In this document: positions 9,348-18,581 of the stretch, one piece after another
How the letters are laid out: the number at the start of each line of letters is the position of its first letter
How positions within the stretch are numbered: the stretch's first letter is position 1
Assembly (NCBI GenBank): GCA_015501055.1
Contig: JADNYV010000645.1
Coordinates: 1 to 18,870 of the forward strand
Length of the DNA stretch: 18,870 bases
Direction of reading: 5' to 3'
From: Mucidula mucida
Taxonomy: Eukaryota; Basidiomycota; Agaricomycetes; Agaricales; Physalacriaceae
Notes under the pieces: model-generated
Told to the model about the DNA's origin: nothing
Database searches by the model: none
Seen by the model: only the letters and a program-made list of their open reading frames with translations
Translations under genes and position numbers: made by a program

Positions 9348-10241
9348 ATTGACATGAAAGAGCGTGTGTGGTTGTCGTGGGACAGAAATAAAAAGGATTA
9401 GGATGAAGGGAGAAGGACCAGACAGTGGTGGTCGTGTGATAGAATGTTGAGCGCAGCCATCACTGGAAAAACCAAAAGGGTCGACGCGACTTCGGAAGTC
9501 GCGGCAGTTATCTCTTCGGTGATGTCATGCAACACAAAAGTGGCCTCCCAGAATTCAACCGGGAAACGTTTTCTAAAACCGATGTTGTTACAGCTGTTAG
9601 TTTCATCACCAAATCATGCAGCCAGTGCATATGCATCTGCCAGATCAGAATTCATTGCTCCAACAGCCATCATACGCAGAGCAGGATTGGAGGAAGAGGA
9701 AGCTGTGACTGAACTCTGAATTGTCATGACAATGATAAGATAAGAGTGCGATGATCGAAGCTGAATTTCCTTTGTCGGAAGCCTGTGTGCTGCGCCACAG
9801 TTTTCTAGTATGCTAGAATCCATTGGTAAACTATTGTTCAGATGTGCGTCCGATGGATCGCGCAACGTTCTGACTTTGCTGATGTCGCGCGGGGGTAGCA
9901 TTCCGGGGCGTGTGATAATGATGAGACCGGGGCAGTGGAACACTGCTGTGGCAAAGACAGGACATGATTACGTGAAATGCTTGGTTCCTTCTTCCTCCGT
10001 CGGAGTTACCCGGCTGCCTCTCAAGCACGTCGGTGAAGGACTCGCAATATCGAAAATAGATACGTACCGTGGGCTCTCCGACATAGCAAAATCCAGATTA
10101 CCCAAAGCGAATTCAGTCAACATCATTCTACTGTAGATATATGTAGTCATGCCCGAGTCCGTTTTGAATAGCCGGCGAGATTGTGCTGCTCGGATACGAG
10201 GAAGAGACTTGAGAGTAGGCAAGCATCACTCACATACTGGC
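9348..10241. other. Intergenic; no gene firmly supported
   Basis: This region contains the presumed promoter of the minus-strand Stealth gene and the 3' end of the minus-strand hydrolase gene. Open frames of 60-109 codons occur on both strands. One minus-strand segment near 10130-10072 (MMLTEFALGNLDFAMSESPR followed by GTACGT) looks somewhat gene-like, but I could not extend it into a consistent spliced model or match it to a family. A TGCGCCACA word lies at 9791-9799. Confidence 0.4.
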
Positions 10242-11585
10242 TCATGCCGGTCCCATTCTCAACCAGTCAACTATCTCTTCGCCCATGCCTGCACCCCATC
10301 CTTGTCCCAAGCCACGGAACCACCAAACGAATTCAAGCATAGGATCCCCATGAACGCCCTCATTCTGGGTGAGCATACGGATAGTCAAGTCCTTTCCAAG
10401 TTTGTGCTCTCGGTCTAATCGCAAACTGGCGACGAGCTGTTTGTGTGCACCACTCAGACCCATTGCCTCCCAATCTCCAGTTGTGATCAAAACGCGGGAT
10501 GTGACAAGTGGCAGGAACGAAAAATAACTTGGCGAGGACGCCGCGAGGTGCGGGTCTGTGAATGCGGCTAGCAATGAAGCGTCCATCGGCGAAGCAATGG
10601 AATTCGAGGCAAAGAACGCCTTCACATCATTCAGATATTCCAGACCCCAGCTTCTGTAGGTCTCCTTCGCGAGGGTATCATATCGATCATCCCATCCATT
10701 AACTTCGTCTCTGCCAAGACAGACCCAAGGCGACATCATGAGTACACCTCCTAATTTTTGCCCAGCGCGAAAAGGTGATGGAACAGTGGGAATCTTCATC
10801 GTTCCCGCGAGCACCGCCATCAGTTGCAGTACAAGATGTCCGCCTGCTGAATCCCCTGCAATCTGTATGTTCTCGGGGGGTATGTGTAAAGATTCGATAT
10901 ATTGAAGCGCGAGTAAAGCATCTACGAGAGGTGCAGGAAATACAGAGGAAGGACGAAGACCTGAAAACTAGATCAGTAAGGGCCGACGATAAGAAAGAAC
11001 GACCTGCGATACAACAAGATGCATACTCTCACGTCTAGTTGGGACTGCACCCACAACCAAAATGAGAGCATGTTTGGAGTTATGGGATTAACGTATCCGC
11101 CGCCTGGGATATACACAATGACTTTCTCGTTCTTCGTGGGCGGCGCTCCTAGAAACACCAGCCGTGCTAGTTGATCTGACGCGTCTTGTTCGTTCAATTC
11201 GATCGCGTGCCATTTGGCTCCTTGAATCAGGCCCCATAGGCGTACCACCCGCAGCGGAGGTCCAAGCAAGAACTGTGTCTGCCCGTAGGAAAGATGAGTC
11301 GTGACATAGCGTGGCAAGACAATAGTGAGGCGACGCAGGAAAGTAAGCTTCGAGTGCGATTTGTTGCCGCTTAGGACCTGAGCAGCAGCTGAAAGCAAGT
11401 GAAGTAAGACGTGATATAAAGTAAATGGACCTATGCCACGACTGAAATGAGTGTCTTCTTTTGCAATAGCTTTAGGAGCGCTTCAACGTACCCAAGGAGA
11501 CGAGGATAAGGACAATCCAAGCCCCTTCATACAGCGGGTGCTCAATGTGGGCATATGGCTTCTGGCTAGAGATTTGTTTCGCCAT
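10242..11585 (-). CDS. Alpha/beta-hydrolase fold-3 protein (esterase/lipase-like)
   Basis: This is a probable serine esterase; the substrate is unknown. Proposed exons are 11585-11492, 11388-11033, 11003-10988 and 10960-10242, giving 394 residues. A hydrophobic segment at about 22-37 (AWIVLILVSLAAAQVL) suggests a membrane anchor or signal anchor. Fold-3 hydrolase features follow: oxyanion-region VIVYIPGGGYVNP (about 121-133), then VVLSYRLRPSSVFPAPL (151-167), nucleophile motif GDSAGG (Ser193), an acid candidate in ITTGDWEAMG (Asp318), and the catalytic His candidate in EGVHGD (His359). The first intron is 103 nt, longer than others here. The VVLSYR strand is encoded by a 16-nt exon between introns of 29 and 27 nt. 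If that model is wrong, a single 65-nt intron (11032-10968) keeps the frame but deletes the strand, or the gene carries an indel. Confidence 0.75.
10961..11032 (-). other. Two ultra-short introns flanking a 16-nt micro-exon
   Basis: On the minus strand, intron A is 11032-11004 (GTGAGA...CGCAG, 29 nt), the micro-exon is 11003-10988 and intron B is 10987-10961 (GTCGGC...TTTTCAG, 27 nt, containing TTACTGAT). Only this parse restores the conserved VVLSYRLRP strand in frame with both neighbouring exons. Such sizes are below the usual fungal minimum, so the parse is a hypothesis. Confidence 0.4.
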
Positions 11586-12283
11586 GTCTTCTGAGCTTGG
11601 AACCAGCTTGATGTGCAAAAGGAGGGAAGCGAAGCGAGGTAAAGTGACCCTAGATTGTGTCGAGTAGGGGTCCAGTGAGATAATCAGTCAACAGTCCCAG
11701 TGTCGTACGTCCGCCGTGTTCAGAGGGCCATGATGTTATGGGAGATAGGGAGAAAAGGGGGCACAAAGCATCTTCGATGCTCGCACGTGACTATCACGAG
11801 GTCGATCGTTTATCTAGTTATGCGCGACGCGTTCTAACTTCCAAGTTCTAACTTCCCGACAATTTGAAGTATTTGAAACTGATCAGTATACAATAACTTT
11901 TTTTTGATATCTGGGCTTTCAAAACGTGAACCTATAAGTTTCATATGTAATGGTAAAAGTCAAGCGTATGAGGTTGGGCTTCGAACCCCAGCCGTTTTTG
12001 GGCCAATTTTTGGCGAATGAGAACATCCGGACCCCTTGTGGTAATGTAGCTGACTCCTTACGCCGCTCAATCAACTTAACAGCGGCAGAGGCGGCGGTGA
12101 GCAGAGCTTAGGACAGAACCAAAGCTTGAAAGGGGATCGTACTTACTCCTCTGTTGAGCTCCGCAGCAGAAGCAGACGAGAAGTCCAAGATCAGTACATT
12201 TGCTCTTTCGTCGTGCTAGATATATAGTAAGTAGAGTATTCTAATGTGTATCAAGCCTAACCTAATCCCAATGAGCGTGGCAG
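11586..12283. other. Intergenic; contains a tRNA-like relic
   Basis: No protein gene was recognised. The left part should hold the promoter of the minus-strand hydrolase. There is an AT-rich stretch around 11860-11960 and a decayed tRNA-like sequence at 11967-12078. Confidence 0.5.
11967..12078 (-). pseudogene. Decayed tRNA-Leu-like sequence or tRNA-derived relic
   Basis: Read on the minus strand, a D-arm-like TTGAGCGGCGTAAGGAG is followed by GGTCCGGATG, then a recognisable T arm (CTGGGGTTCGAAGCCCA) and a CCTCATA 3' end. The order and spacing resemble tRNA-Leu. However, the D stem is nearly lost, no good anticodon stem forms, and the 5' strand does not pair with CCTCATA. It is either a dead tRNA or the head of a tRNA-derived short interspersed element. 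Confidence 0.4.
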
Positions 12284-14001
12284 TTATAGAGCATCCACAA
12301 TTGCCAAACTCTCGTTCATCGCCCCGTACAAGAGATCCATCAAGGGCCTGTAATCCCCGTTGTACAGTCCTCGTACCTATCCAACCTTCATCAGCAGATC
12401 AAGGTATAGCAAAAACATCCGTCGCTCACCGCGTTTAGATGCTGCCTCAATGCCGCTCGTCTATGTGGCGGTACATTCACCAGCGGCAGCCCAGCACGTA
12501 AAAGTGGTATTGACGCCAATAGACGCGCCATGCGACCGTTCCCAGCGTCGAAAGGATGTAGTGACACGAAAACATCCGATATCCACGCCGAAAGCGCAAA
12601 AGGGTCGAGCGAATCAGCAAGGGCGCGCTGAAGAACGCGACGTATGAGTCGTGGTGCACAAGGAACGAAGGGCGAGTGACATACTGTAAAGACAGAACAT
12701 ATTTCTTCCAACTCCTCGTCCACAGACCAGAACGGGCAGAACTGTGTATGTGCACCACTCTGGGTGAGCAACGCCACTGTTTTCTTGCTTCGAGCGCGCG
12801 TCATACCGACGTTAACATATGTAACCGGCCACGAAGGAGGGGTGACAGTTCCTCCTTTGAACACGCCGCTTTTGGGTTGTAGCTCGACTTGTGTCGTTGG
12901 AAGAATCTGCTGCGTGCGCATGAGCTTTCCATGGACCGCGCACACCCACTCTGGTGTTATAGGCGCCTCTGATTGCGATGTTGAGATGACGTCTTGCAAC
13001 GCCTGGATGAATGTCAGCCGAATTGTTGTGCGTAGGTGTGATGGACGCAACTTGATCAGTGTCATGGAGTATCTTGAGGACGGTGCCGACATCTTGTACT
13101 GTAGCGTCCACAGACAAGAGGAGATCGCCTTCAGAAACCGCGTCGTAATCGCCATTTGAAATCTTAGAGATAGCCTGATGAAGAGATGTATGCATGAGTA
13201 GAAGAGGAAGCGGTGACGAAAGTACCTCTGGTGTGAGGGCGAAAGCTCCGTCTATGATATTCGTACATATGCAATGGTATCTTCCGTACTTGCTAGCCGT
13301 GCCATCCTCGTTCATATCTCTCCATCGATTTCGTAGTCTATCGAACATGGAGCGTGGCGTGTTCAGATGGGATCCAGGCAATTGTGCGGTTTTAGCAGAA
13401 CGCCATCGCTGGCCGCCCTTGGCGGGTGACTTGTAGAATGCAGCACCTGCAGGCAGTCAATACTGAACTGAGCAGAAAGATGTACAACAGACGAGACTCC
13501 TTCTCCATACGAATAACAGCCACTTCGAGTGAATCCTCGAACCATTCTCTATATCCCGGAACATCTCGAGCGGGGCCATCTGATAACTGGCAAAGGAAGC
13601 AGATACCACTGGTCATTAAGCTCTTCCACAGCCATTGCGGCAGGGAGCAAAAGACGCACAGTCTTGTACAACTCCATGGCTGTTGCCGGGCTTCCCAGTT
13701 GCAAACGCATGTCCGCCGCGCGCACCACGATGTACGGAAGGGTCGGGTACCGCGTGGCCAGGTCGTCAACAAGGCGCGCCATTTCGGCCAAGTCAGGTTT
13801 GTCTTCGCTGTCCTCTAGATACGGACTGAGAATGGCGTAATCGGCGCTGTCCAATGTCGTTTGGAGGTCAGCACTGGCATCCTGACACATCATAAGCACA
13901 GATGGACATCCAAGCAAAAAGCTAGTCACGTCAAACAACGCATCACTGCTTGGCCGACGCGACGGGTCGACGAAGTAGTCGATTGGTCGACTGGCATGCA
14001 T
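12284..14001 (-). CDS. Fic (Fido) domain protein with atypical active site
   Basis: Fic domains usually transfer AMP or another nucleotide moiety from a nucleotide substrate to a hydroxyl side chain of a target protein. Six exons join in frame: 14001-13660, 13586-13493, 13446-13052, 13002-12685, 12627-12430, 12376-12284 (479 residues). The N-terminal third is predicted helical and may be TPR-like (about 60-115). KYGRYHCICTNIIDG (198-212) matches the inhibitory-helix region, and VHGKLMRTQQIL plus CPFWSVDEELEEIC belong to the Fic core. The signature is HPFDAGNGRMARL (407-419). The usual motif is HPFx(D/E)GNGRxxR, so the metal-binding acidic residue is Ala411 here. The inhibitory motif (S/T)xxxE(G/N) reads TNIIDG, with Asp for Glu. 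Intron 1 (73 nt) has a GTGCGT donor and a CTTAATGAC branch site. The start is the first ATG after an upstream in-frame stop; an earlier coding exon cannot be excluded. Confidence 0.88.
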
Positions 14002-14222
14002 CCGGCGGCAGAGATGGCGGGAGGAGGAAAGTTCTCAATCCGCAAATGATCGGATCGCGCTCACCAAAAACGTTCAACAGCTTAACGCCAAACACCGTCT
14101 GAGTACCAGCCAGCCTGCCAATGCCTGTAACACAACCGCAGCTACGTATTCAGATCCTGAAAATGGTAAATCAATATTTTCGAACCTTGGTCGTCCAATG
14201 AAGCAAAAACACGTTCAGTCAA

Positions 14223-14326
14223 TGATGAGGATGGGATTCGAACCCATGCCCTTTCGGACCAGATGTACTCATTGAAACTCAATGTGATCCTTAGTCTGGC
14301 GCCTTAGACCGCTCGGCCACCTCACC
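14223..14326 (-). tRNA. tRNA-Leu(AAG), intron-containing, copy 3
   Basis: The mature sequence is identical to the other copies, and the 24-nt intron is nearly identical to copy 1, ending GAGTAC. The flanks are unrelated to copies 1 and 2. A GTGTTTTTG run lies just downstream on the minus strand and could terminate Pol III. It sits about 220 bp upstream of the Fic start codon, on the same strand. Confidence 0.95.
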
Positions 14327-14583
14327 ATGTTACTGGCTGTACGGTGGCGTCCAATATCACGTGGCTTCTACATTACCCAACTTTCGACGAATAAATGACA
14401 CTGACAGACGCGTACTTAATAGCCAACGTGACTGTGTAACGCAGACATGCGACGCGCGATATCTCAATATTGTAGTTACCAACAGACATATGATGTGACG
14501 CCGATCGCTTGGCAAAAATTTCAAATTGCTGCCTCTCCATCTGGACCTCATCGTATCTTTCCTGTATCACAATACTGAAGAGT

Positions 14584-16403
14584 ATGGCACAGGCATCCCT
14601 GGACTACGACTCACTCACTCTCTCCCGTCTCTGTCATTCAGCGCCGGTTCTCAATCGAGCAACGGAGATATTCTCCAAAGCAAAAGCACCTTGCACATCT
14701 CCCGGAAGTGCACATTTCCTCGGTGACTTTCGCACTGGCCTTCCAACATTCTGTGCCTTTATTGCGGCTGAGAGGCTCGATACAAACGAGGTTCCACTGG
14801 AAAAGGCACTGATGGCGGCTTGTCTCAACCGGGACGAGTTTGAGCGGGGGGTTAGGACGGTTGAGAAAGCTGCGGGACTCTCTCTGACCACTCTAACGGC
14901 ACACACACCATTATCCTCGACTCTGATAGAAAAGCAATCACTGTCCTTTTATAGGCCAATCACACAGACCCCCAATCTTTCATCACCGTCGTTGTTGCCT
15001 CCCGGTGAAAACGGATATCTCTATCAAATCTTAGAGCCCATATGCTCTCCATCCACTCAATTCGAGAAGTGTCAGAGCGCCAGCGCCCGAAAAACGAAGC
15101 GGAAGCGGACCGAGGAGGATTCTCCCGGTGAAGCTGCCGGTATCAGTGGCTCGTCTCAACATCTCGATAAGACGGACGGTATGTTGCAAACTTGTTCAGA
15201 CCCTTGCTCTTATTGCACTTTCTTCAGTGCGCGATCGAGAACTCGAGAGGGAGATAAGGGAATTGCGCGACGCGAATGACTCCCTACGCAGTGCTAACAA
15301 GATGCTTACGGACGAGAACGAACGCATAAATACCAGGCTCACAAGTTCGTTTTTGTCCTGTTACCCGTCCATTTTGCTGTTTACACGTACAGGTCTCCAA
15401 CATCTCCTTCACCACGAACGCTTTGATCGCGAGGAACGCGACATAGGGGAGCACCAAGAGCTCACTCTTCTCCGGACTGCACTTGTGCAGCTTGAATCCT
15501 GTTTACCGTCTATCTTGTTAAATTCATCTGATGTCGCGTCGATTTCAACTCAAACACCACAAGTTGATATAGCCGACGCAATCACTGCAGTCGAGAACAT
15601 GGCCCGTAGAAGACTTGTCATTACTGACTTTCCAGATGTCGAAACATATGTCGAACCGGAAGAAGAGCATGCGGAGGTTGCGGATGGAGTAGAGGAGAAG
15701 GGTATTGACGATCAAGTTATGCTTGACGTGGCGGATGCTCGAACACGGGAGGTGGGTACGACGAGTAACGCCGTACACAAATCCCAGACGACGAAGAAAG
15801 CGCTTCCGACTCCGACGCCCGAAACCTTTTCAACCACTTCCACAGCTGCATTCGAGGACGGGACCAAACCGGACTACGGGACGATGGGTGTGTCAATGTC
15901 TTGCTGTCCTAAATTTCGGACTAATACCCTTCGAAGTATGGGCGCGAATAGCATCGCATCCATGGTATCCCGCCGTCGTCTACGACGAAAACATACCGGG
16001 AATACCAGCAAACGTACTCGCTTCAAAGCCTAAACAAGCATCGTCGCCGTCAAAGGATGAAAAAGAGAAAGTTTGGTGTGTAGTCAGTTTCTTCGACGAA
16101 AAGAGGTCCTGGTGTGTTGTCTTTCTTCGTTTCTTCGCGTCTTTCTGACTTGGGGTATCCGTGTAGGGGATGGGTACCTTTACAGAAACTGCGGATGCTG
16201 GGGAATGAACAAGGTACACTGCTTGTCTTTTCAATAATATATGCAAGGTCAACGTGACAACAGCGCTTGACGACGACATGCTGGCCATGAAATCAAGAAT
16301 GCAGCGGAAATGGCCGTCTAGGGAACGGGCAAAGGTTTTGGCGGCGTACCAGTACGTTTGCAGTCGGTGTCTACTTAAGTACTGTCAGTTGATATTTCGA
16401 TAG
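14584..16403 (+). CDS. Orc6-like cyclin fold, coiled coil and PWWP domain protein
   Basis: Six exons join in frame: 14584-15178, 15228-15344, 15393-15887, 15937-16111, 16167-16213, 16264-16403 (522 residues). Residues about 20-110, with LPTFCAFIAAERLD and CLNRDEFERGV, resemble the N-terminal cyclin-like domain of the origin recognition subunit Orc6. A basic patch KTKRKRTEED is followed by a coiled coil (about 199-270, VRDRELEREIRELRDANDSL). Residues 403-475 form a PWWP domain: VWARIASHPWYPAVVYDE, then VWCVVSFFDEKRSW and GWVPLQKLRML across an intron. PWWP domains read methylated histone tails and bind DNA, so a chromatin role is likely. The third intron (15888-15936) has a GACTAATAC branch site and fuses the coiled-coil part to PWWP in frame. 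The intron at 15345-15392 is a multiple of three and could be retained. The Orc6 assignment is tentative; the PWWP assignment is firmer. The last exon boundary is uncertain. Confidence 0.65.
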
Positions 16404-16569
16404 AGCGGCGATGGACAACATTGCGCCGGAGGGAGACGAGGAAGAACTTCAATTCTCCTCTCTTGAGGAGATATTCATGGGTTAAATTTGTACTTACGAC
16501 CATTAATTGGATTGGCTTGACTGATTTTCCGCTATCCCGACGGAGCGCTCAGCGCACCGCCGCCTTCAA

Positions 16570-16673
16570 GGTGAGGTGGCCGAGCGGTCTAAGGCGCCAG
16601 ACTAAGGATCACGTTGAGTTTCGACGATTACATCTGGTCCGAAAGGGCATGGGTTCGAATCCCATCCTCATCA
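16570..16673 (+). tRNA. tRNA-Leu(AAG), intron-containing, copy 4
   Basis: The mature sequence is identical to the other three. The 24-nt intron (16608-16631) differs by paired substitutions: CGTTGA on the 5' arm and TCGACG on the 3' arm, where the others have CATTGA and TCAATG. A TCTCTTTTATG run at about 16690-16701 could be the Pol III terminator. The gene starts 166 bp after the stop of the upstream gene, same strand. Confidence 0.95.
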
Positions 16674-17024
16674 TTTAAATTTAAGGAGTGACTCTCTTTT
16701 ATGATACAGAAGCAAGGCTAGATTTCTGTTGACATTTTTTCTTACTCGGGTGATAGATCAAAATCAACATAATGTATTCTCCCCTTATCATTGCAGCACA
16801 AAGATGCGACAAGACTGAGGGTGGCCTCCGTTGCGCCACATCACGCCTCAACAGCGGAACGTTACTGACGGTTTTGAGAACAAGGCATCTATCATTCCAG
16901 CCACCTCAGAAGACTTACTTGAGTCTCAGTCATCCCAATAAGAAAGCTCTCAGCTCATCATTCAAGTGACAAGTGTGGGGAGATCGAACACACCCCGCAT
17001 TTCTAAAATTTGTTTCCGCTCCTG
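16674..17024. other. Intergenic; nothing gene-like seen
   Basis: No gene was recognised. A TGCGCCACA word lies at 16832-16840. Short open frames are not supported by any family resemblance. Confidence 0.4.
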
Positions 17025-17183
17025 CCAAAACCGCTGCGCAAGCCAAGCCGCTGCTCCCACCAGAACCGCTGCGCGAGCCAAACAGCTGCTCCACCCAAAC
17101 CACTGTGCCCACCGAAACCGCTGCGTCGCCCAAAATCGCTGCGTCGCCCAAATCGCTGCATCGCCCAAAACCGTTGCGTGAGC
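17025..17183. repeat. Degenerate minisatellite, about nine 17-19 nt units
   Basis: Units follow the pattern CC(A/C)AAAACCGCTGCG plus 3-5 variable bases (such as TCG, CAAG, CGAG). The best conserved units are in the centre-right (AAACCGCTGCGTCGCCC and neighbours). Frames through the array on both strands give low-complexity hexapeptide-like repeats, which reflects the period rather than a real protein. Confidence 0.75.
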
Positions 17184-17776
17184 GGTATCCACAAAATCCA
17201 CGAATGACAACGGCTGTGTGGACGGTGCAATTGAGTAGATCTGTGTCACTGTGGAGAGATTCCAGCGGAACAGGTGAGTACTGTTGAACCAACGTTGGTG
17301 GCGGCGACCGCGAGAAAAGACAGTGCGCTGCATCTAAGACACTTTTCAGCATCTGTCCATTATAATGAACGAAACACGCACCTTGCTGTTTTGAAGTATA
17401 ATCAAAACGATGCGTCGTGAACCCGCCCCCGTCAATCAATGATTCCATTGTTGCGTGTTATGAATCGCCATATTTTCACATTTTCACATCTTATCATATC
17501 TTATCGGGAGCCTTGTCTTATCAACCAACGGACCGTTTCATCATCTGTTTCGTCACCGATCATACCCCTTTTCATTACCGAAGCCGTACTCATGTCGGAC
17601 ACACGCCCAACACATGGGATGACATCATACATGCCGATACCTCATGGACTCCCTATTGTATACACACCACCAACACTCGTAGCACACATGGTCGTTTCAG
17701 TATTATTACTTATATGCAGTCACCACTCGTATTTAATGGTTTCACGGACTAGTAGCATACAACACTGGGTCAAGGG
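17184..17776. other. Intergenic; overlapping open frames without support
   Basis: Two overlapping frames of 111 and 136 codons (17417-17752, 17439-17849) resemble no known family and end inside or next to the presumed LTR. I regard them as chance frames. Confidence 0.35.
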
Positions 17777-17985
17777 TGTGGAGCATCCTAGTGGAAACGC
17801 GTATGGACAAGGAGCTTCAAACACAGACTTACTAGTATATAAGCAGTAGTGTAGTATCATTGTACTTTAGTTCCGATCTCGTTTATACACCTGGCCTAGC
17901 CTAGTCTTACGAACGCGAACGCTTTCTTCCTTAGTTTCTTGCTGTGGTACCTGGTTGAGTCTCGTGGCTTAGTCAGTCGCTAACA
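17777..17985 (+). mobile_element. Candidate 5' LTR of a retrotransposon (limits tentative)
   Basis: A segment beginning TGTGGAGCATCC and ending CGCTAACA has the TG...CA ends expected of an LTR and contains a TATA box (TATATAAG, 17836-17843). It lies about 600 bp upstream of a gag start codon. No primer-binding site complementary to a specific tRNA could be assigned, and the matching 3' LTR would be outside the window, so the limits are a guess. Confidence 0.3.
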
Positions 17986-18581
17986 GAAGATTGGAACTCC
18001 TTTCTACCACCTACCACACATCCCTGATCGTCGATCAGCACTTCGCTGTTTGATCATCGCACATTCCCCTATTCCTTTCCCTGTTTACAGATCGACGGAT
18101 TCCTAATTCCAGTGCACGTCCGCATACGTGTGTATTGGTCCCAGTAGCGCCGGCTAACAGTTAGAGATAACTGCCTCGGGTGCTGGAAGTAGCCGCTCTC
18201 ACGAGAACGAACTTTTGGCAGTTGCACTTCAGTGGGCGCTGTTTACGGGTCAACCCCCGTTCCCAGGAAAACTTCGGCTTACCTCACACCAGAGGGACGT
18301 CGGCTGGGCAATTGCGAACTTGTGACGAGCTCTTGGGCTCCGTAGATACGTAGTCAGTAGTCGGTAAAATAGCGTAGACAGTTACGATACCTACCTACTT
18401 ACTTACCTTACGATACACACCATCATTCCCCACCCTACCAAGTCCTGGATTCTATTTCAGATCTAGGCGACTCCTCCTTATTCATCCAAACCTCTATTCC
18501 CTCACCCGTTTCATCCAAATCCGCATCACCCATATCCCCACTTTCACCCTTTCACTCTCCGATCCTATCACCCCGATCATC
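17986..18581 (+). other. Untranslated leader of the retrotransposon (presumed)
   Basis: This stretch upstream of gag has no gene. It is pyrimidine-rich toward the start codon (many CCTA, CTTAC and CATCC words). Inference from position only. Confidence 0.4.

Noticed and set aside
9444..9719. A 91-codon plus-strand frame in the gap upstream of the Stealth gene
   Set aside because: No family resemblance, no splice or start context, and it overlaps the probable promoter of the Stealth gene.
9614..10222. Possible small minus-strand gene beginning MMLTEFALGN
   Set aside because: I could not join its pieces in frame with reasonable splice sites, and no family was recognised.
13549..13660. A frameshift in the Fic gene between the first two exons
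   Set aside because: A 73-nt intron with GTGCGT donor, CTTAATGAC branch site and TTTGCCAG acceptor restores the frame without any error.
15228..15344. A bZIP transcription factor
   Set aside because: A coiled coil follows a basic patch, but the bZIP DNA-contact signature (NxxAAxxSR type) is absent and the C-terminus is a PWWP domain.
16962..17448. Repetitive minus-strand proteins of 123 and 172 codons
   Set aside because: They are the translation of a minisatellite with near-multiple-of-three period and have no recognisable domain.
17417..17849. Two overlapping plus-strand frames before the retrotransposon
   Set aside because: Neither has family resemblance, and one runs into the presumed LTR.
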